A DNA stretch of 64,000 nucleotides from Tautonia rosea (lineage in GTDB: Bacteria; Planctomycetota; Planctomycetia; Isosphaerales; Isosphaeraceae): NCBI RefSeq assembly GCF_012958305.1, contig NZ_JABBYO010000002.1, forward strand, positions 62,001 to 126,000. Reading direction: 5' to 3'. Positions 15,341-23,504 of this stretch are shown one piece after another. A program made the translations under genes and the position numbers. Position 1 is the stretch's first letter; every line of letters begins with the position of its first letter. A model generated the notes under the pieces. It made no database searches. It saw only the letters and a program-made list of their open reading frames with translations, and had not been told where the DNA came from.

Positions 15341-15885
15341 TACGATCGGAACCCTTTGCGTCGCAGGAAGCTATAACGCTGGAGCGAGTCCTCGATGATG
15401 GGAGAAGTGGTCGCCGCCGGCTGAAATTCATCGACCTCGACAGCTTTGCCCTCCAGGTACTTGTAGTCCTGGAAGAACCGACGGAGCATCTGAAGCCGGT
15501 GGGGAGGCAGTTCATCGGCCTCTCGGAAGCTATTGAATTCAGGATCTCCGACGGCCACGGCAAGAATCTTGTGATCTTTCTTGCCCGAATCGATCATCGT
15601 CATTAATCCGATGGCTCGGGCGGTGACCAGGGTCATCGGCGCCAGAGACTCCTGGCAGAGCACCAGGACGTCGAGCGGATCGTCATCCTCGGCGTACGTT
15701 TGGGGGATGAAGCCATAATTCGCGGGATAATAGACGGCCGAGTAAAGCACCCGGTCCATGCGGAGCAAGCCCGTGCGCTTGTCCAGTTCGTATTTGATGT
15801 TCGCCCCCGTCGGAATCTCGACGATGGCGTTGAAGACCATGGGCAGATCTTCGCCTGGGGTCACGTCGTGCCAGGGGTGGAGCAT
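15340..15885 (-). CDS. ppa: inorganic pyrophosphatase, family I
   Basis: A 181-residue soluble enzyme hydrolysing PPi to phosphate and pulling biosynthetic reactions forward. Motifs include the substrate-binding KYELDKRTG, VYYPANYGFIPQTY, the metal-binding signature DDDPLDVLVL (about 67-76) and KDHKILAV; the C-terminal FFQDYKYLEGK block is typical. Length matches the family. It is the first gene of a two-gene unit with the RmlD-like reductase. All active-site acidic residues visible in the motifs are present. Confidence 0.95.
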   Translation of the reverse strand: MLHPWHDVTPGEDLPMVFNAIVEIPTGANIKYELDKRTGLLRMDRVLYSAVYYPANYGFIPQTYAEDDDPLDVLVLCQESLAPMTLVTARAIGLMTMIDSGKKDHKILAVAVGDPEFNSFREADELPPHRLQMLRRFFQDYKYLEGKAVEVDEFQPAATTSPIIEDSLQRYSFLRRKGFRS

Positions 15886-16056
15886 CGGCGAGAAGGGCCT
15901 CCGAGGGTCGAGCCGAAGTGGTCGGGCACCTTCGGCCCGACCGAATCGAGCCCATCATACCAGGAAGCTCGACCTAAGCGAGCCGTCCGAAGACCGATGT
16001 CTGCCGATCGCCTCCTCGAATCCTCGGAAATCGTTGTTGAGGGATGTGGGCTCGGG

Positions 16057-16542
16057 TCAACGTTTGTGCGCAGTCTCTACCAGATCGTCGGCCAGACGCT
16101 CGAGGACTTCCCGGGTGAGCTGGAAGGGGCTTGCCTGCCGTTTTCGGGTCTGGGCGTCGAAGGAAAGGCGATCGATCCGAAGGGTCCCGGTCTTGTTCAG
16201 CCGAACTTCGTAGTAAGAGCGTAACTGCCCCCTCGGCGTTGGAGATTGGCTACGTAACTCGACTTCACCTCCCTGGGCGTCCACCTCGATGACGACCAGG
16301 GGCTCCATCAGATAGGTGACGTTCTGGGCGAGGCGGTCTCCCCAGGCTCGCAGCTCGTCAATGGTCCACTCGGGTTGGTTCGGGTCGATGACAGCAAAGT
16401 CGAGGTGTTCCAGGTTCACACCGACCGGTGTATTGGACAGGACGTGCAGCGCCAGCGAATCTGGCCCGTCCTGGGCCGAGACGATGCCGGGCTGGTCGGG
16501 GCGAGCATCAAGCTCGGCGGCGATCGCGGTGCTCAGGCTCAT
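16057..16542 (-). CDS. hypothetical protein linked to SpoVR (161 aa)
   Basis: A 161-residue soluble protein starting MSLSTAIAAELDARPDQPGI, mixed alpha/beta, ending in a helical RxxR-rich tail. I do not recognise a family. Its ATG lies 35 bases inside the end of the SpoVR gene, so translation is probably coupled, and it forms the last gene of the PrkA/YeaH/SpoVR group. That placement suggests a planctomycete-specific accessory of this stress system. A longer frame upstream is a shadow of the SpoVR gene. Confidence 0.72.
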   Translation of the reverse strand: MSLSTAIAAELDARPDQPGIVSAQDGPDSLALHVLSNTPVGVNLEHLDFAVIDPNQPEWTIDELRAWGDRLAQNVTYLMEPLVVIEVDAQGGEVELRSQSPTPRGQLRSYYEVRLNKTGTLRIDRLSFDAQTRKRQASPFQLTREVLERLADDLVETAHKR

Positions 16543-18058
16543 GGGACTGGCCTCCCAGGGGCCGGATCGTGTGATCCGTCCCGTCGAAAGAGAGAAGGGT
16601 GGGACGCCCCTCAACGCAGGTCTCCAGCTGGACTGGACGCGTCCAGAGGCGATGCAAATGCCGGAGCGTGTCCTGGGCATGGTCGAGCTTCAGGTCAACG
16701 CCGAAATACTCTTGCTCCAGGTACAGTTCACCTCGGTTCCGATAGTTCCCGTCCTTGATGCGGATGATCGGTCGACCAAAATTGGTCAGGCCAAAGAGCA
16801 ATCGCTCCTTGATCTTCTTGAACTCTCGGCTCTCGATTTCATACAACTCGGCCTGATCGTTGTGCCGGAAGCTAAACATCTGTTGCCTTCGGCAAAAGTC
16901 GGGCGTCAGGAAGGTGTCGATGAACGTCACGTCGCTATGAATCCGCCGCACCTCGAAGATCTTTTGTCGGCCCAGGCCGGCCCCGGTATTCCACGTCCGC
17001 CGCGTTTCGTAATCGTCGCAGGCGTCATACTCAGGGCCGAACTGACCTTTATCCCAGCGTTCTTCGATGTCGCGTAACAGTTCGATCCCCAGCTTGTACG
17101 GGTTGAGGCGTCCGGGCTGGGTAGCCATCGTGCCGGAGTGGTGGTCGGCGTAGTCGACCAGTTCCGAGCCGTCGAGCAAGCGGGTGGTCATCATGGTCGA
17201 GTGCCAGTAGGAGGCCCAGCCCTCGTTCATGATCTTCGTCTGACCCTGGGGGGCGAAGTAATACGCTTCCTCCCGGATGATTGCCAGCACATCTTGCTGC
17301 CAGGCCGTCAAGGGGGCGTGCTCAAGGAGAAAGAGCAGGATGTCTCGTTCCGGTTGCTCCGGGAATCGTCGGGCCTTGGCATTTTCCGCCTCGCGCTGCC
17401 GGGCGACCTCCTTGAGGGCCTCCGGCGGGTTGACGAAGCTGTCCATGTAATCCTTGCTGCGGAACTTGTCTGAGGGCGGCGTCTGATCGGCCTCGTTCGA
17501 GAAGTCGTAACGATTCGGCGCGTCGCGTCGCTTGATGAACGGGGAATGAATGTCGATCAGGCTATCGAGACAAAGGCAACTGTCGATGAAGTTTTCGACG
17601 GTTTCCTCTCCGAATCGTTCCATGAACGACCGAATGCGATTGCCGTGATTGGCCATCTCGTCCATCATCTTGCGATTTGTCGGTGCGAAGCAGATGTTAT
17701 TTTTGAAAAAGTCGTTATGTCCGTAGACATGAGCCATCACGAGCTTCTGATCGACGGGCATATTGCAGCGTAGCAGGTAGGCATAGCACGGGTCGTTGTT
17801 GATGACCATTTCATAGATCTTCTGCAATCCGTAGCGATAGCCTTTGGAGAGCTGCTCATATTCCATGCCGAATCGCCAGTGCGGGTATCGGGTCGGGAAC
17901 CCTCCCAACGCGGCGATCTCGGAAAGCTCGTCGTAGTCAAGAACCTCGAAGATCGTGTCGTAGAAATCGAGCCCGAAGGAACGGGCGTGCTCTTCGATCT
18001 CCACCTGTAAGGCCCGGAGGTCCGCCGGCAAGTCGTGCTGGGTGCTGACGAAAGACAT
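16508..18058 (-). CDS. SpoVR family protein (YcgB-like)
   Basis: A 516-residue member of the SpoVR/YcgB family. Diagnostic blocks are YPHWRFGMEYEQLSKGYRYG, VINNDPCYAYLLRCN, KLVMAHVYGHNDFFKNN, EAYYFAPQGQTKIMNEGWAS and YKLGIELLRDIEERWDKGQ. SpoVR was first seen in spore-cortex formation in Bacillus but is widespread in non-sporulating bacteria together with PrkA and YeaH/YhbH, as here. Its biochemical role is unknown; recent work in other bacteria points to stationary-phase and stress physiology. Length is typical. The order prkA, yeaH-like, spoVR on one strand matches the conserved set. Confidence 0.94.
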   Translation of the reverse strand: MSFVSTQHDLPADLRALQVEIEEHARSFGLDFYDTIFEVLDYDELSEIAALGGFPTRYPHWRFGMEYEQLSKGYRYGLQKIYEMVINNDPCYAYLLRCNMPVDQKLVMAHVYGHNDFFKNNICFAPTNRKMMDEMANHGNRIRSFMERFGEETVENFIDSCLCLDSLIDIHSPFIKRRDAPNRYDFSNEADQTPPSDKFRSKDYMDSFVNPPEALKEVARQREAENAKARRFPEQPERDILLFLLEHAPLTAWQQDVLAIIREEAYYFAPQGQTKIMNEGWASYWHSTMMTTRLLDGSELVDYADHHSGTMATQPGRLNPYKLGIELLRDIEERWDKGQFGPEYDACDDYETRRTWNTGAGLGRQKIFEVRRIHSDVTFIDTFLTPDFCRRQQMFSFRHNDQAELYEIESREFKKIKERLLFGLTNFGRPIIRIKDGNYRNRGELYLEQEYFGVDLKLDHAQDTLRHLHRLWTRPVQLETCVEGRPTLLSFDGTDHTIRPLGGQSHEPEHRDRRRA

Positions 18059-18229
18059 GATGAGTCGTGCTCCGCGAGACGTTCCAGTCTAGATCGGCAT
18101 CCGGTGGCAAGGCCGATCCGGACATCAAGGTCTTCGCTTCCTCTGGAGGCAAACCGTTGCAGAATGATCCAATCCGAGGCTGAGTGTCACGACCGGGTTC
18201 GAGTGCCGAACCCCAGGCAAGTCGAGTGA

Positions 18230-19336
18230 TCAACGGCCACGACCGAGGAACTCCTTGATCGAGTCGTAGATTCCTTCCTTGTCTCGAATCTCCGAGAGGG
18301 CCAGGTTCGGCTCGTTCTCAAAGGCGTCTTCCAGCTCCCGAATGAACTCGCCCGAACCGTAGGGACTCTCAACCTGGCCGTAGCCAAAGAGGTTGCACTT
18401 CGGAAGCAGACCCTTGCGCAAAAGCTCCACGCAATGACGATTGTCTTCTCCCCAGTTGTCCCCGTCGGAGAAGTGCAGGACATAGATATTCCAGTCGGCC
18501 GGCGGGTGGTCGGCCTCGATGATCTTGTGGGCCAGTCGGTAGGCCGAGCTGATTCGCGTACCGCCTGACTCTCTCGTGTGGTAGAAGGTGTGCTCGTCGA
18601 CCTCCTTGGCCCCCGCGTCGTGGATGATGTAGCGGGTGGTCACGCCGTCGTACTGGCTTCGGAGCCAGGTGTCGATCCAGAACGCTTCGATCCGGACAAT
18701 CTCCTTCTGGTCGTCCGTCATGCTGCCAGAGACGTCCATCAGGTAGAGGACGACGGCGTTAGTTTGTGGCAAGTAGATCGGGTTCCAGGATCGGTAGAGC
18801 TTGTCTTCTCGAACCGGAATGACGATCGGATCGTCCGGGTTGTAGGTGTTCGAGGCGATTTGTCGCTTCAGGGCTTTCTTGTAGGTCCGCTTGAAGTGTC
18901 GAAGGCTCTCGGGGCCGGCTTGCCGGATGCCGGTGTAGCGATCCTTCTCCTCGATGATGTTGGCTTGCCCTTTGGGCTGGATGCGGGGAAGCTCCAGTTC
19001 CTCGCCGAGGATCTCGGCCAGCTCGTCCATGGTCAGCTCGACTTCGAGGATGTGCTGGCCGGGGCTGTCGCCTGCTTGGCCAGCCCCTTCCTCGCCGTCT
19101 CCGGATCGACCGATCGGCTGGCCGACGTCGCCGGGACCCTGGCCGACCCCGCCGGACCCCTTCGGGCCGTAGCGGAATTCGGGCAGGTCAATCGACGGCA
19201 TCGGGATCGAGACCAACTCGCCGCCGGTCTTGCCGATCATCTCGCCGTGAGTGATGTACTTCTTCAGGTCCGCCTTGATCTTGCCGCGGACAATCTGTCG
19301 GAAGCGGTTCTGGTCCCGCTCGATTTTCCGTACCAA
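18230..19336 (-). CDS. YeaH/YhbH family protein with von Willebrand A-like domain (DUF444)
   Basis: About 368 residues, second gene of the PrkA/YeaH/SpoVR set. The N-terminal block is [20 protein letters not shown] and the C-terminal half holds a VWA-like fold with the MIDAS-type [16 protein letters not shown], then [12 protein letters not shown] and [15 protein letters not shown] Gly/Asp-rich linker joins the halves. I chose the TTG at 19336, preceded by GAGGGG at eight bases, because homologues begin near this point and the open frame upstream (to 19522) looks non-coding. The function is unknown, but co-occurrence with PrkA suggests a partner or substrate of the kinase. Confidence 0.9.
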   Translation of the reverse strand: MVRKIERDQNRFRQIVRGKIKADLKKYITHGEMIGKTGGELVSIPMPSIDLPEFRYGPKGSGGVGQGPGDVGQPIGRSGDGEEGAGQAGDSPGQHILEVELTMDELAEILGEELELPRIQPKGQANIIEEKDRYTGIRQAGPESLRHFKRTYKKALKRQIASNTYNPDDPIVIPVREDKLYRSWNPIYLPQTNAVVLYLMDVSGSMTDDQKEIVRIEAFWIDTWLRSQYDGVTTRYIIHDAGAKEVDEHTFYHTRESGGTRISSAYRLAHKIIEADHPPADWNIYVLHFSDGDNWGEDNRHCVELLRKGLLPKCNLFGYGQVESPYGSGEFIRELEDAFENEPNLALSEIRDKEGIYDSIKEFLGRGR

Positions 19337-19553
19337 GGCCCACGCCCCTCGCCACTGTAGAGATCGGGTGGGTCGAACGCCGGCGCGACGACGCCCGTCG
19401 GCGCGGCAAGAGCCATCCCTCGCCGGGACAACCCGCCCTGCCTGCTCGATGCGAAAGAACCGGGGAGCTAACGTCCACCGCCGATCGATCGAGGGGGCCG
19501 CGGTCTCGGTCTTGCAACGCACCGCGGGCCACCTCGGAGAAGGTTTGGCTGGC

Positions 19554-21614
19554 TTAGCCGCCGCCGCGTTTCACGTCTCCTCGGGCGAAGATGCTGGCCA
19601 CGTAGTTCAAGACGTCGGTGGCCGAATCCTCGTCGTAGCCGTAGTCTCGGATCAGGCGACCCTTGACGATATCGATCTTTTCCTGCGTGTCCTTGTCGAC
19701 CACGCTGGAGACCAGACTCGTCAGCTTGATCGTGTCCTTCTGGTCCTGAAAGAGTTTTAGTTCCAGGGCCTTCTGAAGCCGTTCGTTGGTCTTGTAGTCG
19801 AACGTCTTTCCATCAAGTGCCAGAGCACCGATGTAATTCATGATCTCGCGCCGGAAGTCGTCCTTTCGGCTCTCGGGAATATCAATCTTCTCCTCGATCG
19901 ACCGCATCAGGCGCTCGTCGGGTTCTTCCGGCTGGCCGGTGTACTTGTTCTTGACCTTCTCCCGCTGGGTGTAGGCCTTCACGTTGTCGATGTAGTTGCC
20001 GCAGAGCCTTGTCAGCGCCTCCTCGTCGGCGGCGATGGCACGCTGAACCTCGTTCTTGACGACATCCTCATATTCTTCCTTGACGACCGCGAGCAAGTGC
20101 TTGTAATGCTTGCGGACTTCCTCGTTGTTGATCAACGAGTGGTGCCTCAGGCCCGATTCCAGCTCGTTGAGCACCATGAACGGGTTAACCGAACGCTCCT
20201 CGGCGTGGGCGACCAGCGCGTTGGAGATCTTGTCCTGAACGTATCGAGGGCTGATCCCGAGCATCCCCTCTCGCTCAGCCTCTTCTTTGAGTTCCTTGAT
20301 GTTGTCTTCGGTGAAGCCCGGCAGGGTCTTGCCGTTGTAGAGCTTCAGCTTTTGCATCAAGGTCAGGCCGGCGTTCTTGGGTTCCTCCAAACGAGTGAGA
20401 ATGGCCCACATGGCCGCCACTTCCAGCGTGTGAGGCGCGATGCGCTTGCCGGTCACGCGACGACTGTTGTAGTCCTTCTCGTAAATCTTGATCTCGTCTG
20501 AGAGCTTTGTGACGTAAGGCACGTCGATCTTGACGGTCCGGTCTCGCAGGGCTTCCATGAACTCGTTTGACTGAAGCTTGCGATACTCGGGCTCGTTTGT
20601 ATGCCCGATGATGACCTCGTCGATGTCCGTTTGTGCGAACTTCTTCGGCTTGATCTTGTGTTCCTGACTCGCGCCGAGGAGATCGTAGAGGAACGCCACG
20701 TCAAGCTTCAGGACCTCGATGAACTCGATGATCCCTCGGTTGGCGATGTTGAATTCGCCATCGAAGTTGAAGGCCCTCGGGTCTGAATCAGAACCATATT
20801 CGGCGATTTTTCGATAATTGATATCACCGGTCAGTTCGGTGGCGTCCTGGTTTTTCTCGTCCTTCGGCTGGAAGGTACCGATTCCCACGCGATCCTGCTC
20901 TGAGAGCAAGACACGACGAACTCGGATGTCTTCAAGGACTCGGGTCCAATCGCCTCCGTACCGCTCCAGTCGTTCCTTGAACATCTGACGGCAATACGGA
21001 TCGAGCTCACCGATGATCCGCACCTGGAAGTCGTCCGGGGTACGTCCGGCGTTCAATTCCTCCAGCAAATCGGCTCGATACTCCGGAGGAATCAGGTGCA
21101 GGGGTTCCTCATGCATCGGGCAAGGAACCCAGTGAAGCTCTCCTTCGGGACCTTCCTCTTTCCAGTCGAAGGTATAGAGCGCTCCGTCGTCGGTCTGAGA
21201 GTACGCTTCCATTCCTTTCTTGAGCAATCGGGCAATCGTGCTCTTGGAACTGCCAACAGGTCCGTGTAGCAGAAGGACGCGGCGTTCGGTTCCATAGCCC
21301 AACGCGGCGCTCTTGAGCACGTTGACCAGATTCATCAACGGCTTTTCGAGGCCGAAAATGGCGTCGTGTCCGTCTTCGATCGGGTCATCAAAAAACTTGT
21401 AACGGACCAACTTCTCCTTGTGGATGATGATCTCTTCGGTGCCGAAGCTCAGAATCATATCGTAGACCCGCTGGTACGCATTACGCGTGACCTTGGGGTC
21501 TCGGGCGACGATCTCAAGATATTCCGAAAACGTCCCTGTCCAGTGCTTCTTCTGGTATTCCGCCAGGTTCTGGCGGCGAGCGATCTTGGCAATCAAGTCC
21601 GATCCGGCCGTCAT
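19554..21614 (-). CDS. prkA: serine protein kinase PrkA (YeaG-like)
   Basis: A 686-residue protein with an N-terminal AAA+ module and a C-terminal kinase-like domain. Walker A is GPVGSSKST (118-126); the family block [16 protein letters not shown] follows, and the C-terminal part shows [16 protein letters not shown]. PrkA proteins phosphorylate target proteins and act with YeaH and SpoVR in starvation or stress responses. The start ATG at 21614 has a strong AGGAGGG ribosome-binding site eight bases upstream. Length is slightly above Escherichia coli YeaG (644). It heads the group and its promoter should lie in the 396-base gap upstream. Confidence 0.95.
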   Translation of the reverse strand: MTAGSDLIAKIARRQNLAEYQKKHWTGTFSEYLEIVARDPKVTRNAYQRVYDMILSFGTEEIIIHKEKLVRYKFFDDPIEDGHDAIFGLEKPLMNLVNVLKSAALGYGTERRVLLLHGPVGSSKSTIARLLKKGMEAYSQTDDGALYTFDWKEEGPEGELHWVPCPMHEEPLHLIPPEYRADLLEELNAGRTPDDFQVRIIGELDPYCRQMFKERLERYGGDWTRVLEDIRVRRVLLSEQDRVGIGTFQPKDEKNQDATELTGDINYRKIAEYGSDSDPRAFNFDGEFNIANRGIIEFIEVLKLDVAFLYDLLGASQEHKIKPKKFAQTDIDEVIIGHTNEPEYRKLQSNEFMEALRDRTVKIDVPYVTKLSDEIKIYEKDYNSRRVTGKRIAPHTLEVAAMWAILTRLEEPKNAGLTLMQKLKLYNGKTLPGFTEDNIKELKEEAEREGMLGISPRYVQDKISNALVAHAEERSVNPFMVLNELESGLRHHSLINNEEVRKHYKHLLAVVKEEYEDVVKNEVQRAIAADEEALTRLCGNYIDNVKAYTQREKVKNKYTGQPEEPDERLMRSIEEKIDIPESRKDDFRREIMNYIGALALDGKTFDYKTNERLQKALELKLFQDQKDTIKLTSLVSSVVDKDTQEKIDIVKGRLIRDYGYDEDSATDVLNYVASIFARGDVKRGGG

Positions 21615-22010
21615 GCGGTGTCCCTCCTGACTGCTGGATGCCTCCGGACGCGACGGGCGACGCGTTGGACGACGCATTGGGGCGCACGAACGCGGCGGGG
21701 AGTCAGCGAGAGCCTACTCCCACGAGCCAACCGGCGCCTGCGCAGGGGGCGATCAACCTCGAACTGAGGCAATTCCGAATTGTCAAATGTGTCGTGGGGG
21801 ATGGGCCCGGCCCGGGCGACAAGCAACGAATGATGAAACGCAAAAAGCTGGTCACGATGGCGGGCAGTACAGCTGGAGCAGCGGAATCAGGACTGGCTGC
21901 TCGGTTGTCAAACCCGGGCCTGATCGACTCCTCTAATCCTCACACCCGGTGGCGTTCATGTCAAGCGCAACACGCCAACCGTGGTGATCGTGAGCGTCAA
22001 TGAGCCCCGC
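21615..22010. other. intergenic interval upstream of prkA
   Basis: 396 bases between the prkA start and the stop of the next minus-strand gene. It should carry the prkA promoter and possibly a terminator for the envelope cluster. I see no convincing gene, tRNA or repeat. Confidence 0.4.
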
Positions 22011-23339
22011 TCACGAGACGATCGGATGTGACTGAGAATCATCCGCGGAGGGAGACGAATCCGGCTCAAACAGTGAGCGATTTCCAAGCTCAACCAGGGC
22101 TGCAAGCAGGCCCAAACCGGCCACCAGCGTGATGTAGTGTGCGTAGCTGTCAGCCGCCGGCAAGACCCAGGGCTGCGGAGGCAAGGACAGAACAAGGAGG
22201 TACGCCAGACCCACTGGAAATGCCGCCGTAAGCCCTCCCAGAAAGAGCGTCGCGACCAGGTGTCCTCCCTCGGCTCGGACCAGTCGGACGTACCCCTTCA
22301 GCGTGTCTCGCCACCCCCCTCGACACCAGGGAGCCGCGCCGACGAGACCCACCAGAACCACGGCCGCTCCCTGGATCGACACCAGGCCCCAGCCTCCCAG
22401 GACTGGAGCCAGCACTGATCGGGCAAAGCCATCCGGAACATAGGGAAGCGACAGATAGCCCATCGTGGCCAAATAGCGAGCCGGCATTACGACCAGACAT
22501 CCCAAAATCGCTGCGGGAAGCAGGGCGAAGATGGCTGCAACCTCGATCGGTTCGACATCGCTGGAACGCTCGGCCCGACGCAGTTCGACCAGAACCCAGG
22601 CCGCCAGCAGACCGTCGGAAATCAGCATCACGACCGGAACCACCAACGGCTCGACGTAAAACCCTCCGCCGATCGGCAGATCGTCGGGAGACACCACGAT
22701 CGCAACCAGCCGATACAAGCCATACAACGAGGCTGCGATCCACGAGAGGGTCACCCACCCCGGTTTCACTTTGTCCCGTTCTTCAATCGCATCGGTTCCC
22801 CACCGATCGGCCGAAAATCGAAACGCCACAAAGATGGCGATCCCGAGCAAGACGAGCAGGTCCGCCAGGCTGAACAGATCGCGAAGCGGTGTCAACGCGG
22901 CGAGAATCCCTTGTTCCGCGGCCGCCTCCGGGACCGATCGGGTCCGTGAAAGCAAGGACAGATCCGCCAGGCCCAAGGGACGTTTGTAGCGCATCAACAG
23001 CGCCGACGTCCACGAAATGACCGACGCTCCCAGCAAGATCATCACCAGCCTGGCCGAGGCTCGCAACCGTTCCACTGCCGAGCCGAGCAACCGGATATGC
23101 CCCGGCAGATTGAACAATTGCCCCAGTGCTCGGACCGGTCCCTGAACGACCATCGCCACCAGCAAGAGCACCAGCAAGCCGAGCATCCAGGCCCAGAATC
23201 CCTCCGAGCCGGGGACTGCCCTGGCCGAGGAGAGGGTCTGACCCCAGAACCAGCGACGAAGCGCCAGCAACGGCATCTCGAATTCGTCGGGTACGGTTTG
23301 TGCCCAGAAGATCGGCAATCGAAGCAACAGCAGATTCAA
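22011..23339 (-). CDS. multipass membrane protein of unknown function (442 aa)
   Basis: A 442-residue integral membrane protein with about nine hydrophobic segments, for example FWAWMLGLLVLLLVAMVV, LVMILLGASVISWTSALL, LLVLLGIAIFVAFRF and ITLVAGLGLLAALVELG. The loop between the early helices is basic. I recognise no transporter family. It starts with TTG at 23339 (GGGAG eight bases before); an ATG 21 codons later (MPLLALRRWFWG) is an alternative. It is the last gene of the cluster with the cyclase-fold protein, the TolQ/ExbB-like protein and the giant TPR protein, so a role in the envelope is likely but not shown. Confidence 0.75.
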   Translation of the reverse strand: MNLLLLRLPIFWAQTVPDEFEMPLLALRRWFWGQTLSSARAVPGSEGFWAWMLGLLVLLLVAMVVQGPVRALGQLFNLPGHIRLLGSAVERLRASARLVMILLGASVISWTSALLMRYKRPLGLADLSLLSRTRSVPEAAAEQGILAALTPLRDLFSLADLLVLLGIAIFVAFRFSADRWGTDAIEERDKVKPGWVTLSWIAASLYGLYRLVAIVVSPDDLPIGGGFYVEPLVVPVVMLISDGLLAAWVLVELRRAERSSDVEPIEVAAIFALLPAAILGCLVVMPARYLATMGYLSLPYVPDGFARSVLAPVLGGWGLVSIQGAAVVLVGLVGAAPWCRGGWRDTLKGYVRLVRAEGGHLVATLFLGGLTAAFPVGLAYLLVLSLPPQPWVLPAADSYAHYITLVAGLGLLAALVELGNRSLFEPDSSPSADDSQSHPIVS

Positions 23340-23504
23340 GGCGTCGTCTCCCGAGCACAGCGGTGTGCGGGCCGTCGGCGATCCGCCTCAATCGGAGACG
23401 CATCGTCTGGTCGACGACAATTGTAACGGTCCTGATCGTTCCGGGCATGGGGCTGCCCAGACCGAGAGGTTATTCATCGGCCACTCGGTGGCGATTCCCG
23501 AGAA

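Noticed and set aside
14468-15376. 302-codon plus-strand frame opposite the RmlD-like gene
   Set aside because: Antisense shadow; the minus-strand frame has full Rossmann motifs.
21638-22003. 121-codon plus-strand frame upstream of prkA
   Set aside because: No domain or ribosome-binding site, and it lies in the probable promoter region of prkA.
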